52,772 nucleotides of DNA from Gemmatimonadota bacterium (GTDB lineage Bacteria; Gemmatimonadota; Gemmatimonadetes; Palauibacterales; Palauibacteraceae): positions 1 to 52,772 of the forward strand of contig JAJDUL010000068.1 in NCBI GenBank assembly GCA_022826685.1, in the 5' to 3' direction. Positions 26,311 through 35,818 of this stretch are shown in pieces; the first letter of the stretch is position 1; every line of letters begins with the position of its first letter. Below the pieces are notes generated by a model. It was given only the letters and a program-made list of their open reading frames with translations, searched no databases and had not been told where the DNA came from. The position numbers and the translations under genes were made by a program.

Positions 26311-27165
26311 ATGAGTACACGACGACGGTTCAAGAGACGGTTTCAAGCTTTGCTTCTCGCGGCCCTCCCGGGCGCCCTCGGGGGCTTCGCGCCGGCCACT
26401 CTCGGTGCGCAGGCCGGGAATGTCCATTACCTGCGCTCGGTGCAGTACGACTTTGAAATGCCCGAGGGTATGCCGGCCGACCGCATGGCGGCGTTGCGCG
26501 ACCGGCTCGCGGCGCAGGGCACGGCTTCCATGGTCCTCCACTTCGACGGCGCCCGGTCGATCATGCTGCCGGACGCGGATGAGGAGGAAGCGACGCCCCG
26601 TGGCGGCCCCGGCGGTTCGGACCGGGTGGACCGCCGCGCCCTCGGGATGGCGATGCGGCTCAGAATGGGATCGGCCTCACGCAGCGACCAGGAGGATCTC
26701 GTTCAGGCCTACGTGGACTTCGGGAGCGGCGCGATGTCGGAGACGCGCGAGTTCATGGGACGCACCTTCCTGATCTCGGGAGACCGGCCCACGTATCCGT
26801 GGAAGCTCGGAACGGAACAGCGCGAGTTCCTCGGCTACATGGTTCAGCAGGCGACGGCCGTCCACGACGGCGCGGAGATCGAAGCCTGGTTCACGCCCCA
26901 GATCCCGGTGCAGGCGGGCCCCGGCCCGTATGGCGGTCTCCCGGGGCTGATCCTCGTGCTCTCCGTCGACGGCGGACACATGCTCTACTCGGCGACCGGG
27001 GTGAATCTCGAGGGTCTCGGAGATATCGCCATCGCCCCCCCGACGGAGGGCGAGATGGTCACGCGGGAGGAGTACGAAACCCTCGTGGCGGAGAAACTCG
27101 AGGAAGTCCGGGCCACCGGCGGAGCCGGCAACCGGCGTCGTCCCTTCGACGGGGGGCTCCGATGA
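26311..27165 (+). CDS. GLPGLI family exported protein
   Basis: A 284-residue secreted protein (signal ending ATLGAQ, about residue 30). Its hallmark is the YGGLPGLILVL segment near residue 215, preceded by WFTPQIPVQAGPGP, which matches GLPGLI proteins of Bacteroidota. These are often encoded beside a TonB-dependent receptor, and here the TGA overlaps the receptor's ATG. The middle region has an Asp/Glu-rich loop (DADEEE). The molecular function of GLPGLI proteins is not established. ATG at 26311 is the start that leads straight into the signal. Confidence 0.85.
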   Translation: MSTRRRFKRRFQALLLAALPGALGGFAPATLGAQAGNVHYLRSVQYDFEMPEGMPADRMAALRDRLAAQGTASMVLHFDGARSIMLPDADEEEATPRGGPGGSDRVDRRALGMAMRLRMGSASRSDQEDLVQAYVDFGSGAMSETREFMGRTFLISGDRPTYPWKLGTEQREFLGYMVQQATAVHDGAEIEAWFTPQIPVQAGPGPYGGLPGLILVLSVDGGHMLYSATGVNLEGLGDIAIAPPTEGEMVTREEYETLVAEKLEEVRATGGAGNRRRPFDGGLR

Positions 27166-30038
27166 GGCGGCCGGCGATTCGCCCGGTGTCTTCGGCGCGA
27201 CCGGCCACGATCCTGGCGCTGCTCGCGGGCGGGCTCGTGTTCGCGGCCCTCGGCCCGCGTCCCGTTGAGGCCCAGGCCGAGTACACGGTGAGCGGCGTGA
27301 TCGCCGACGCGGAGGGTGCGGGGCTCAACGGCGCCATGGTGGTGGCGCTCGCGAAGCCCGACTCGGTCCTGACCCGTTTCACGACGTCCAGCGGCGACGG
27401 CGTCTTCGCCCTCGGAGATCTCGGACCCGGCGAGTACATCCTGCAGGTCACCCTGCTCGGATACGGCACGGTGCGGCAGGACCTCTCCCTCACCGGCGAA
27501 GACGTGAACGTCGGCACGATCAACCTCGAGGTGATGGCGGTGGAGGTGGACCCGCTCGTCGTCACCCTCGACCACGTCCCGTTCCTGAACCGGCGGGACA
27601 CGCTGGGCTACAACGCCCTCGCCTTCCGGACCCGGCCCAACGCGACGGTGGAGGACCTCCTCCGCCAGCTTCCGGGGATCGAGGTCGAGACCGACGGATC
27701 GATCACCGCGCAGGGCGAGGAGGTCGAGAACGTCCTCGTCGACGGCAGGGAGTTCTTCGGGGGCGACCCCACGATGGCGACCCAGAACCTGCCCGCCGAG
27801 GCCGTGGACCGCGTGGAGGTGTACGACAAGGAATCGGACATGGCCGAGTTCACGGGGATCGCCGACGGTGAGGAAGAGCGGACGATCAACCTGGAACTCA
27901 AGGAAGAGGCGCGGTCGGGCTATTTCGGCCGTACGTCCGGCGGACTCGGCGCGGACATGGAGAACGCCTCCGTGACTCCCGGATTCGGCGAGGATGTGGC
28001 CGCGCGGCTCCCCGCCAGCGGCGAATCCGGGACGGTGGCCGGCGGGATTCCTTACGCGGGAGCGTTGTCGATCAACCGTTTCTCCCCCACCACGCAACTC
28101 GCCCTCCTCGGAAGCGCGAACAACGTGAACCAGGCCGGGTTCGGGTGGGGCGACGCGATGTCGTTCGGCGGACGGGATTTCGGACGCGGCGGCGGCGACG
28201 ACGACGGGCTCACCGAGACCCGCATGCTGGCGTTCAACGTCAACCACGACTTCGGGGGCAACGACGACAACTGGATCCGGACGAGCTATCGCCTCAGCAC
28301 GCTCGACAACTTCCAGAACGAGACGCGGCGGCAGGAGCAACTCCTCGGCGTGAGCGCCTCGTCGCTCGTTGACCGCGCTACGCGCACGGACACCGAGAAC
28401 TCGAGCCACAGGGTCAACCTGAACTCCCAGCTCACCCTCTCCGAGGGCCACGAACTGCGGCTTCGCGGGAACCTGAACGCCCGCAACTCCCTCCTCGACC
28501 GCGTGGACTTCCAGGACACACGCTCGGGCACCGGGCAGTTTCTCACGGCCGCGGCGACGAACTACGACGTGGACGGCGAGGACCTGGGCGGCGATGCCCG
28601 GCTCACGTGGCGCAAGCGACTCGATGACAGCGGGCGGAGTCTCTTCGCGGAGGCCCGGGTGAACCTCAGCGATTCCGACCGCCTGACGAACCTCGCGTCG
28701 TCGATCGAGGGCAACGTCGAAAACCCGCGCGCCCGGGCCGGCGACGTGCTCCAGGAGCAGACGAATATCGGTCAGACGCTGACGCACTCGGTCCGCCTGT
28801 CGATGACCCAGCCGATGCCATGGGAGTCCATGCTCGAGGTCTACGGTGAGCGGAGCGCGACCGCCGAGGACGAGAACCAGTCGGTGTTCGACATCGGGCC
28901 CGACGGACGGACGGTGAACCCGCTCCTCACCTCCGGGTTCGAGCGGACGTACAGCTATCTGCGCGGGGGCTTCCGCTTCAACCGCACGAGCGAGGCCGGA
29001 CGGCTCGTGCTCGGACTGCGCCTGCAGGGTTCGGACCTGGAGGGGACGATCCTCGGTCGGAGCGAGGAGATCGCCAACGGATACACGCACGTATTGCCCA
29101 ACGCCGAGTACCGGATGCAGGTCGACGACCGGCGCACCCTTCAGTTCCGGTATTCGACGTCCACGCGCGAACCGCGCATGACGGACCTGCAGCCCTTCGT
29201 CGACAATCGCGACCCTCTGCGCATCCGGATGGGGAATCCCGACCTGCAGCCCGAGTACACGCACCGGCTGCGGACGGAATACCGGTTCTTCGACACGTTC
29301 AGCTTCGTCAATCTGTTCACGCACGCGAACGTCAGCTTCACGACGAACGACATCGCCCAGTCGCGGACGGTGACGGAGCGGGGGCTCCAGACCATATCGC
29401 CCGTGAACCTCGGGACTTCGTGGTCGGCGAACGGCGGCGCGAGCTTCGGGAGGCCGCTGCGCTGGATGGGCGGGCAGGTGGACCTGAACTACGATCTCCG
29501 CTACTCCAGTTCGAACGAGTACGTCAACGACCTAGAGAACCGGAGCCGGTCGCTGTCGCACACGTTCGGGATCGAGCTCGAGAACCGCGCCAAGGAGGAC
29601 TACGACGTGCGCGGGGGCGCCAAGCTGACGCTGAGCGACGTCAGCTATTCCCTGAACGAGGAGTTGAACGAGGACTACGTCAACTCCACGCTGTACGCGA
29701 TCGCCGACCTCCACATGGGGCCGTGGACGCTGGGCACGGAGTTCCAGTGGCGGCTCTACGACCAGGACCTGTTCGGGCCGGGGCGGAATGTCGCGCTGTG
29801 GGAGGCTTCCCTCCGGCGCCTCATCCTGAACGACCAGGCCGAGATCCGACTGGTGGCGTTCGACATTCTGGGCCAGAATCAGGGCGTGTCGTACACGAAT
29901 TCGCCCGGCTTCATCCAGGAGAGTCGGGTCGAGTCGCTCACGCAGTACGTGATGCTGAACTTCACCTGGTATCTCGGGAACCGCTCGATGTCCGGCGGGG
30001 GCGGCAGGGGTCGCGACGGAGACCGGTTCCGCAGGTAG
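27162..30038 (+). CDS. TonB-dependent receptor / outer-membrane beta-barrel family protein
   Basis: A 958-residue outer-membrane protein. It has a signal peptide (PVEAQAEY, about residue 38) and a carboxypeptidase-regulatory-like domain with LGPGEYILQVTLLGYG. The plug-like domain has LLRQLPGIEVETDGSITAQG, ENVLVDGREFFGGDP and VDRVEVYDK. This plug belongs to the barrel family found with GLPGLI proteins. The C-terminal Gly/Arg-rich tail (SGGGGRGRDGDRFRR) is not a classic barrel end and is unusual. The start at 27162 overlaps the GLPGLI stop. Cargo unknown. Confidence 0.9.
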   Translation: MRRPAIRPVSSARPATILALLAGGLVFAALGPRPVEAQAEYTVSGVIADAEGAGLNGAMVVALAKPDSVLTRFTTSSGDGVFALGDLGPGEYILQVTLLGYGTVRQDLSLTGEDVNVGTINLEVMAVEVDPLVVTLDHVPFLNRRDTLGYNALAFRTRPNATVEDLLRQLPGIEVETDGSITAQGEEVENVLVDGREFFGGDPTMATQNLPAEAVDRVEVYDKESDMAEFTGIADGEEERTINLELKEEARSGYFGRTSGGLGADMENASVTPGFGEDVAARLPASGESGTVAGGIPYAGALSINRFSPTTQLALLGSANNVNQAGFGWGDAMSFGGRDFGRGGGDDDGLTETRMLAFNVNHDFGGNDDNWIRTSYRLSTLDNFQNETRRQEQLLGVSASSLVDRATRTDTENSSHRVNLNSQLTLSEGHELRLRGNLNARNSLLDRVDFQDTRSGTGQFLTAAATNYDVDGEDLGGDARLTWRKRLDDSGRSLFAEARVNLSDSDRLTNLASSIEGNVENPRARAGDVLQEQTNIGQTLTHSVRLSMTQPMPWESMLEVYGERSATAEDENQSVFDIGPDGRTVNPLLTSGFERTYSYLRGGFRFNRTSEAGRLVLGLRLQGSDLEGTILGRSEEIANGYTHVLPNAEYRMQVDDRRTLQFRYSTSTREPRMTDLQPFVDNRDPLRIRMGNPDLQPEYTHRLRTEYRFFDTFSFVNLFTHANVSFTTNDIAQSRTVTERGLQTISPVNLGTSWSANGGASFGRPLRWMGGQVDLNYDLRYSSSNEYVNDLENRSRSLSHTFGIELENRAKEDYDVRGGAKLTLSDVSYSLNEELNEDYVNSTLYAIADLHMGPWTLGTEFQWRLYDQDLFGPGRNVALWEASLRRLILNDQAEIRLVAFDILGQNQGVSYTNSPGFIQESRVESLTQYVMLNFTWYLGNRSMSGGGGRGRDGDRFRR

Positions 30039-30075
30039 TTCAGCCGGCGGCTGCCGGCTCAGGACGGGGCGCGCC

Positions 30076-31161
30076 ATGACCGAACCGACGGGTGGACGCA
30101 TCGTATCGCTCGACGCGTTCCGGGGCCTCACGATCGCCTCGATGATCCTCGTCAACAACCCCGGCAGCTGGAGCTACGTCTACGCGCCTCTGGCCCACGC
30201 CGAATGGCACGGCTGGACGCCGACCGACCTCATCTTCCCCTACTTCCTCTTCATCGTCGGCGTCGCGATCCCCTTCTCCTTCTCGCGTCGTCTCGCGGAA
30301 GGCGCGAACCGGGGCAGGCTGCTCCGGCACGTGGTCCGGCGCTCGCTCATCCTCATCGGGCTCGGACTCGCGATGCGGGCGATTCCGGACTTCGACCTCT
30401 TCGACATGCGCCTCTACGGCGTGCTGCAGCGGATCGGACTCGTCTATTGCGCGGCCGCGGCGCTCTACCTGTGGGGGTCCGCGCGCGTGCGGTGGGCCGT
30501 CGTGGGCGTGCTCCTCCTCGGGTATTGGGCGCTCGTCGGTGGGGACCTGACGCCGGACGGAAACCTCGGGGCCCGCATCGACCGGGTCCTCATGGGCGAC
30601 CGGCTGTGGCAGGGGACGTGGGACCCCGAGGGACTCCTCTCGACGCTGCCGGCCATCGGGACCTCGCTGCTGGGGATCTTCTGCGGCGAATGGCTGCGGT
30701 CGGACCGCTCCGGACTCAAGCTGTCACAGGGAATGTGGATCGCCGGCGCCTGGCTCGTCGTGCTGGGGCTCGCGTGGGACACGGTGTTCCCGATCAACAA
30801 GAACCTGTGGTCGAGTTCCTACGTCCTCTTCACCGCCGGGACGGCGCTGTTCCTGTTCGGCGCCATGTACTGGGCCATCGACGTGAAGCGGCTGCGCGGG
30901 GCGTGGGTGACGCCGCTCGTCATCTACGGGATGAACTCGATCGCCGTGTTCGTCGCCTCCGGCATGTTCGCCAAGACGCTCGCCCGCGTCCGGGTCGGCG
31001 GCGACGAGGGCATGTCGCTGAGCGCGTGGCTGTACGGGAACGCGTTCCGCTCGTGGGCCGGCGACTACGGCGGCTCGCTGGCCATGGCGCTGGCCCAGGT
31101 CGCCTTCTGGCTGGGCGTCATGTGGCTCCTCCACCGCCGCCGCATCTACATCAGGATCTGA
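30076..31161 (+). CDS. NagX-like / heparan-alpha-glucosaminide N-acetyltransferase family membrane protein
   Basis: A 361-residue polytopic membrane protein with about ten helices. It has the family N-terminus RIVSLDAFRGLTIASMILVNNP, interrupted into the first helix, and the loop GWTPTDLIFPYFLFIVGVAI. The family (DUF5009, COG4299) includes lysosomal HGSNAT, which moves an acetyl group across a membrane onto a terminal glucosamine; bacterial members are linked to N-acetylglucosamine use. It is 37 bp after the TonB receptor on the same strand. Acetyl transfer is inferred from the family. Confidence 0.87.
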   Translation: MTEPTGGRIVSLDAFRGLTIASMILVNNPGSWSYVYAPLAHAEWHGWTPTDLIFPYFLFIVGVAIPFSFSRRLAEGANRGRLLRHVVRRSLILIGLGLAMRAIPDFDLFDMRLYGVLQRIGLVYCAAAALYLWGSARVRWAVVGVLLLGYWALVGGDLTPDGNLGARIDRVLMGDRLWQGTWDPEGLLSTLPAIGTSLLGIFCGEWLRSDRSGLKLSQGMWIAGAWLVVLGLAWDTVFPINKNLWSSSYVLFTAGTALFLFGAMYWAIDVKRLRGAWVTPLVIYGMNSIAVFVASGMFAKTLARVRVGGDEGMSLSAWLYGNAFRSWAGDYGGSLAMALAQVAFWLGVMWLLHRRRIYIRI

Positions 31162-31190
31162 CCTGCCCGATCTGACCTGCCCGGGAGTGC

Positions 31191-33593
31191 CTACAGCCCT
31201 GCTGCCGCGAGTTCCTCGAGGACGCGCTCGGGGCGCAGGGGGATGCGGCGCATGCGGACGCCGGTCGCGTCGTGGATCGCGTTCGCGACGGCGGCCGGGA
31301 CCGTGCGGTGCGAAGGCTCGCCCGCCCCGTAGTGGGGCAGATCAGGGCGGTCCGGGTTCGGATCGCCGTTCACGATCGCGACGTCGATTCGCTCGGGCGC
31401 GTCCATGTGCGTCAGGGTCGGGTGCGTGCGCCAGTCCACGCTCGTCACCTTCTCGCCGTCGAACTGCACCTCTTCGAACAGGGTCCGGCTGATTCCGTGC
31501 AGGAGGTTCCCCTGGATCGTGTTTTCGAGGCCGTCCGGGTTGATGACGAGGCCGCAGTCGTGGGCGCAGACCATGCGCTTCACCAACACGCGCCCGCTCT
31601 CCCGGTCGACCTCGACTTCGGCGATCGTGGCGACCGTCGTCTGTATGCGGTACGCGTAGGAGATCCCGCGCCCCGTGAGGATGCGTCCGTCGCCCGGTGC
31701 TCGGGGCGAGGGCCGGGCATCCCAGCCATACGCCTCGGCCGCCGCCTCGACGACGGCGATGGAGCGCGCCCGCCGGAAGGTCGTGTCGTCCTCGGTCGTC
31801 CCGCTCAGGAGACGTAGGCGAAACTCGACCGGGTCGGCGTTCGCGGCCGCGGCCATCTCATCGATGAACGACTCGCCGGCGAAGGTCGTCTGCGGCCCGT
31901 TGGGGTCGCGGAGGTTGCCCGTGCGGAGCGGCGTCTCGAAGGCGAGCGGGAACCGGACGGCCTGCGTCTCGTCGCGCCGGTTCGGGATGTGGTACATCTC
32001 GTCGGGGCCACGGCCGCCCCCGGGAGCTGGCCGCTCGGGCCGGATCCCCATGAGCTGGGCGATGAGCACCGTGTCGGCCTGGTTGTAGCCGACGTGCGCG
32101 TAGTTCGCGATGCGGGCGCGGTAGTCGAGCGCGACCGCGTTCCCCGCCTCGTCGAGACCTCCCCGCAGATCGATGGCGAAGGCGGGCCCCTTCGTGTCCC
32201 AGGCCGTCTCCTCGTGCCGCATCCACTGCATCCGCACGGGGCGGCCCAGCTCCCGCGCCAGGTACGCCGCCTCGAAGCCCGCGTCGTCCGCCGCCGTACG
32301 CCCGTAGAGTTGCGGTCCCTCCATCCAGATCACGCGCACCTGCTCCGGCGGCATGCCGAGGAACTCCGCGATCCCGGTGCGGTGGCTGTAGGGCTTCATG
32401 TCGTTCGTGTAGACCGTCATCTGCCCATCGGAGGGATCGGCCACGGCATGGGCGGGCCCGATCGCCGTGTGTCCCTGGAAGGGGATGTCGTAGGCGGCTT
32501 CCACGACCGTCGCCGCGCCCGTGAGTGCGGCGTCGGGATCCCCCTCCTCGCGGGGGCGGGGAGAACTCCCGGTCCCCGCACCGACGGGGGTCGCGCCGCG
32601 CATGTAGTCGAACAGGTCCTCGGAAGGCGGGAAGGGCGCCGCCTCCGGCCTCTCCCACTCGACCGCGAGACTCTCCGCTGCCTGGATCGCCTGCTCCTCC
32701 CGCTCGCAGACGACGGCGACGTAGTTCCCCTCCCGGAAGACGCGGATGAAGCCGGGAATGTCGCGCACCGAGGATTCATCGAGGGAGACGAGCCGCGCGC
32801 CCGCGAAGGGAGGCCGGACGTTCCGCGCGTGGACCATGCCGGGAAGCTTCACGTCGATCGCCCACTCCAGCGACCCGTCGACCTTGGCGGGAATGTCGTA
32901 CCGCGGGACGGACTGGCCGACGATCTTCAGCTCCTGCACCGGCTTCACGGATGCGAGGCCCGTGGTCTCGTTCACGTTCCTTCCGGTGAGGGCGACGTCG
33001 AAGCGCCGGCCGCCGATCAGCTCCCCGTACGTGGCTGTTCGCGTCGGATCGGAAGCCACCGAGATGACGCCTTCGCTGACCCTGAGTTCGTCTGCGGGAA
33101 CCTCGAAGCGCTCCGAGGCCAGCTCCAGCAGAACGCGTCTCGCTTCCGCCGCGACCCGCCGTGCCGGCAGCGCGTCGCGCTCGATCGCGTCCGAGCCGCC
33201 CGACCCGCCCTGGTCCACGGTCATGTCCGTGCGGCCCATGACGAGCGTGGCCCGGTCGTAGGCGAGATCGAGTTCGTCGCACATCATCTGCCGCATGGCC
33301 GTCCCGGTCCCCTGTCCGCCATCGGTCTTGCCGACGTAGAAGGTCGCCGTGCCGTCCTCGTGTACGACGAGCCACGAGTCGAGCTGTAGAAAGTCCGGAT
33401 CCGGATAGAGGTTCGCCTCGCCGGGACCGCCGGAGCCGTGCCGACCGAGCCCCGCCACGCCGATTCCGCTCACGCCGCTGAAGCCGAGGACAAAGATCCC
33501 CGACGTCTTGAGGAAGTCGCGGCGGGAAGTGCCCCCCTCCCACCGGGCGAGCGCATCTTCGAGCCTCGGGGACAACTCCGCCGGGCGCTTCAC
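31191..33593 (-). CDS. Exported molybdenum hydroxylase, large subunit (xanthine dehydrogenase family, IorB-like)
   Basis: An 800-residue molybdopterin-binding subunit of the xanthine-oxidase family, closest in layout to isoquinoline 1-oxidoreductase beta. It carries a twin-arginine signal (TSRRDFLK, residues 22-29), so the folded Mo enzyme goes to the periplasm. Typical motifs include GGQGTGTAMRQMMCDEL, the APGGGRGPDE loop and AYRIQTTVATIAEVEVD. Its ATG overlaps the stop of the 2Fe-2S subunit gene. It would hydroxylate an aromatic heterocycle or aldehyde. No FAD subunit lies nearby, as expected for the Ior type. Confidence 0.93.
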   Translation of the reverse strand: MKRPAELSPRLEDALARWEGGTSRRDFLKTSGIFVLGFSGVSGIGVAGLGRHGSGGPGEANLYPDPDFLQLDSWLVVHEDGTATFYVGKTDGGQGTGTAMRQMMCDELDLAYDRATLVMGRTDMTVDQGGSGGSDAIERDALPARRVAAEARRVLLELASERFEVPADELRVSEGVISVASDPTRTATYGELIGGRRFDVALTGRNVNETTGLASVKPVQELKIVGQSVPRYDIPAKVDGSLEWAIDVKLPGMVHARNVRPPFAGARLVSLDESSVRDIPGFIRVFREGNYVAVVCEREEQAIQAAESLAVEWERPEAAPFPPSEDLFDYMRGATPVGAGTGSSPRPREEGDPDAALTGAATVVEAAYDIPFQGHTAIGPAHAVADPSDGQMTVYTNDMKPYSHRTGIAEFLGMPPEQVRVIWMEGPQLYGRTAADDAGFEAAYLARELGRPVRMQWMRHEETAWDTKGPAFAIDLRGGLDEAGNAVALDYRARIANYAHVGYNQADTVLIAQLMGIRPERPAPGGGRGPDEMYHIPNRRDETQAVRFPLAFETPLRTGNLRDPNGPQTTFAGESFIDEMAAAANADPVEFRLRLLSGTTEDDTTFRRARSIAVVEAAAEAYGWDARPSPRAPGDGRILTGRGISYAYRIQTTVATIAEVEVDRESGRVLVKRMVCAHDCGLVINPDGLENTIQGNLLHGISRTLFEEVQFDGEKVTSVDWRTHPTLTHMDAPERIDVAIVNGDPNPDRPDLPHYGAGEPSHRTVPAAVANAIHDATGVRMRRIPLRPERVLEELAAAGL

Positions 33594-34105
33594 CGGTCCA
33601 CCTCCCCGCCGGCCTCACCCGTGCCGTTGGCCCCACCGGCCCCGTTCGTCATCGCATCCGAGGCGCGCCGCACGGCGGACTGGACCCGGTAGTACGTCAT
33701 GCAACGGCAGAGGGCGCCGTTCATCCCCTGACGGATCTCCTCGTCGCTGGGCGTCGGATTGCGGTCGAGGAGCGCCTTGGCCGTGAGGATCTGGCCGTTC
33801 TGGCAGTACCCGCACTGCGGCACCTGCTCGTCGATCCACGCCTGCTGGACCGGATCCAACTCGCCATCCGTCGACAGTCCCTCGAGCGTCGTGATCTCGC
33901 CCTCCGCGCGGGACACCGGCCGCATGCAGGAACGGATCGCGCGGCCGTCCATGAGGACCGTGCACGTCCCGCACTGGCCGAGGCCACAGCCGAAGCGGGG
34001 ACCGCGAAGTCCCAGATCGTTCCGGAGGACGTAGAGCAGCGGCGTCGCGGGATCGACGTCGAGCGCGTGCGTCTCACCATTCACTCTGAGCGTGACCTCG
34101 CTCAT
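33590..34105 (-). CDS. 2Fe-2S subunit of molybdenum hydroxylase (IorA-like)
   Basis: A 171-residue iron-sulfur protein with two [2Fe-2S] clusters. The plant-ferredoxin-type cysteines are 40, 45, 48 and 60; the C-terminal set is 98, 101, 133 and 135 (QCGYCQNG and CRC). It passes electrons from the molybdenum subunit encoded next. It lacks its own signal and is presumably carried out by Tat with the large subunit. ATG at 34105 is chosen since it begins the canonical N-terminus; the longer frame runs into the tannase gene. A Gly/Ala/Asn-rich tail of about 20 residues extends past the usual end. Confidence 0.94.
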   Translation of the reverse strand: MSEVTLRVNGETHALDVDPATPLLYVLRNDLGLRGPRFGCGLGQCGTCTVLMDGRAIRSCMRPVSRAEGEITTLEGLSTDGELDPVQQAWIDEQVPQCGYCQNGQILTAKALLDRNPTPSDEEIRQGMNGALCRCMTYYRVQSAVRRASDAMTNGAGGANGTGEAGGEVDR

Positions 34106-34148
34106 GGAATCCCCCCTTTTGGGTACGACCGGACGCTTCGACCGCGGC

Positions 34149-35678
34149 TCAGGGAGCGACGCACTCGAAGCTGTCCTCGCGCTTCGGGTCTCCCGCGCCG
34201 TTGTAGGCGGCGTAGGCCGGCCAAGGGCACACGGGCCGCTGCATCTCGACGCCCGTCTCGCCGAACTTCGACGCGACAAGCCGCTCGGGCGCCGCGTCCT
34301 CCTCGACCCACGACTGGATGGCGGCGATCCAGTCGACGAAGTCCGGGCCCGGACCGCCGGCGCAGTGCAGGACGCCGGGCAGCATGTACAGCCGCGTGTA
34401 GTCGTCCGCCTCCTCGTCCCCGGCCGCCACACCCTCGTAGTAGGCGATCGTGCCGCTGGCCGGGATCGCCGAATCGGACCAGCCGGTCCAGAGGATCAGC
34501 TTGCCGCCCGCGGTCTTGAATCCACTCAGGTCCGTGTCCGTCGCGTTGAGGATCCCGCGGGCGCGGCGCGTGTCCTCTTCCCACGCGAAGTAGTCGCTGA
34601 AGTCGTACGTGGAGTAGTCGAAGTCCGGGTCGTCGAAGATGATGTACTTGTACATCTGAGTGCCGAAGGCGTAGTGGAGGTTCGGCCCGCCCGGGCCCAG
34701 CTGCATCTCGCGCCCCGTGACCCACTGCTTCCATCCGCCCTGTTCCGTCTCGCCTCCGAAGGGGAAACCCGGGTAGATCTGCCGGTCCCCCGCGCGGGCC
34801 CCGCCGTAGATCACCTCCGCGGCCGCCCGCTGTTCGTCGGTCAGTCCCGGGATCGAGGCGATGTCGATGTTGCATGCCATGGGGTTCGTCATGAACCCGT
34901 CTTCCACGCCGTCGTTTCCGTCGCACGCCTCGAGAATCGCGGCTTCGAGGATGGCCGCGGCCTCATCCGTGATGACCGGCGTCGCGAGGTCGTTCGGATC
35001 GGGATACAGCGCCTGCTGCGTCTGGAGAAAGAAAGCGCCGAGGCCGGGCCAGTCGTAGGCGGGCGCTCCCGACACGATGCCGTCGAAGTCGTCCGGATAG
35101 CGCTGCGAAGACATCATCGCCTGGCCGCCGCCGCGGGAGCAGCCGATGAAGTACGAGTACTCGATGTCGCGGCCGTAGAAGAGCCGGATGATCGTCTTCG
35201 CCGTCTCCGCCGTCACGTGCACCGCGCGGTGGCCGAAGTTCACCTCGCGGTCGGGGCGGTCCAGCGCCCAGCTCGCGTCGATGCCAAGGCCCTGGTGCCC
35301 GGTGTCCGTCCCCGCCGTGGCGAACCCGCGGCTCAGCACCGAGACCGGCCCCGCGAACTGGAGCGCCTGGTTCTGGACACTCCCCACGAACCCGCCGCCG
35401 CCGCCCATGAGAAAACGTCCGTTCCAGTCTTCGGCGAGCGGGAGGAGGAGTTCGAAGTGGATCTCCGCGTCGATCGTCCCGCGCACGCGGCAGTGCGCCG
35501 GGTCGTTCGCGCCGGCCTCGACTTCCGACACGTCGTCCAGCGCGAAGCCGCTCCACGACATGGAGGTCAGCTCGTCGCACGTGAGGGCGGGGACGAGGTC
35601 GACCGCAGGGGCGGGGGCGAAGGCGGTCAGAGTCAGGACGGCAGCGGACGAAACCGCGAGGCGGTGCGACGGAGTCAT
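34149..35678 (-). CDS. Exported tannase / feruloyl esterase family hydrolase
   Basis: A 509-residue secreted alpha/beta hydrolase with a signal peptide (about 25 residues) and the tannase-family nucleophile elbow FIGCSRGG. Other marks are FLMGGGGGFVG, ATAGTDTGHQG and the late WTGWSDSAIPA and LPGVLHCAGG blocks, where the acid and histidine are expected. Members cleave galloyl, feruloyl or mono-hydroxyethyl-terephthalate-like aromatic esters. It precedes the aromatic-type molybdenum hydroxylase by 43 bp on the same strand, suggesting a joint pathway for aromatic compounds. Confidence 0.93.
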   Translation of the reverse strand: MTPSHRLAVSSAAVLTLTAFAPAPAVDLVPALTCDELTSMSWSGFALDDVSEVEAGANDPAHCRVRGTIDAEIHFELLLPLAEDWNGRFLMGGGGGFVGSVQNQALQFAGPVSVLSRGFATAGTDTGHQGLGIDASWALDRPDREVNFGHRAVHVTAETAKTIIRLFYGRDIEYSYFIGCSRGGGQAMMSSQRYPDDFDGIVSGAPAYDWPGLGAFFLQTQQALYPDPNDLATPVITDEAAAILEAAILEACDGNDGVEDGFMTNPMACNIDIASIPGLTDEQRAAAEVIYGGARAGDRQIYPGFPFGGETEQGGWKQWVTGREMQLGPGGPNLHYAFGTQMYKYIIFDDPDFDYSTYDFSDYFAWEEDTRRARGILNATDTDLSGFKTAGGKLILWTGWSDSAIPASGTIAYYEGVAAGDEEADDYTRLYMLPGVLHCAGGPGPDFVDWIAAIQSWVEEDAAPERLVASKFGETGVEMQRPVCPWPAYAAYNGAGDPKREDSFECVAP

Positions 35679-35712
35679 GTGTTTTCCCCGGGTCGGAGTG
35701 TCCCGCGACGGT

Positions 35713-35749
35713 GCCTCCGAGCGCGACCCTCGGGTCAGGGCTCGGAGGC
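35713..35749. terminator. Perfect 10-bp hairpin between M56 gene and tannase
   Basis: Arms GCCTCCGAGC (35713-35722) and GCTCGGAGGC (35740-35749) pair perfectly around a 17-base loop. The site lies past the stop of the M56 gene (35819) and 35 bp before the tannase start. There is no U-tract on either strand, so it may be a Rho-independent terminator of weak type, an attenuator or a protein site. Confidence 0.5.
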
Positions 35750-35818
35750 GCGACCGAACAGAGTTACGGTGCCGTCGGGGACGCCGGGCCGCAACGGTCT
35801 CCGGGCCCGGGTCGCGGA

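Noticed and set aside
26985..29324. Minus-strand 779-codon frame opposite the second TonB receptor
   Set aside because: Antisense shadow with biased composition and no recognisable domain.
35713..35749. Hairpin as a riboswitch for the tannase gene
   Set aside because: Only a simple stem with no conserved multi-stem architecture; kept as a possible terminator.
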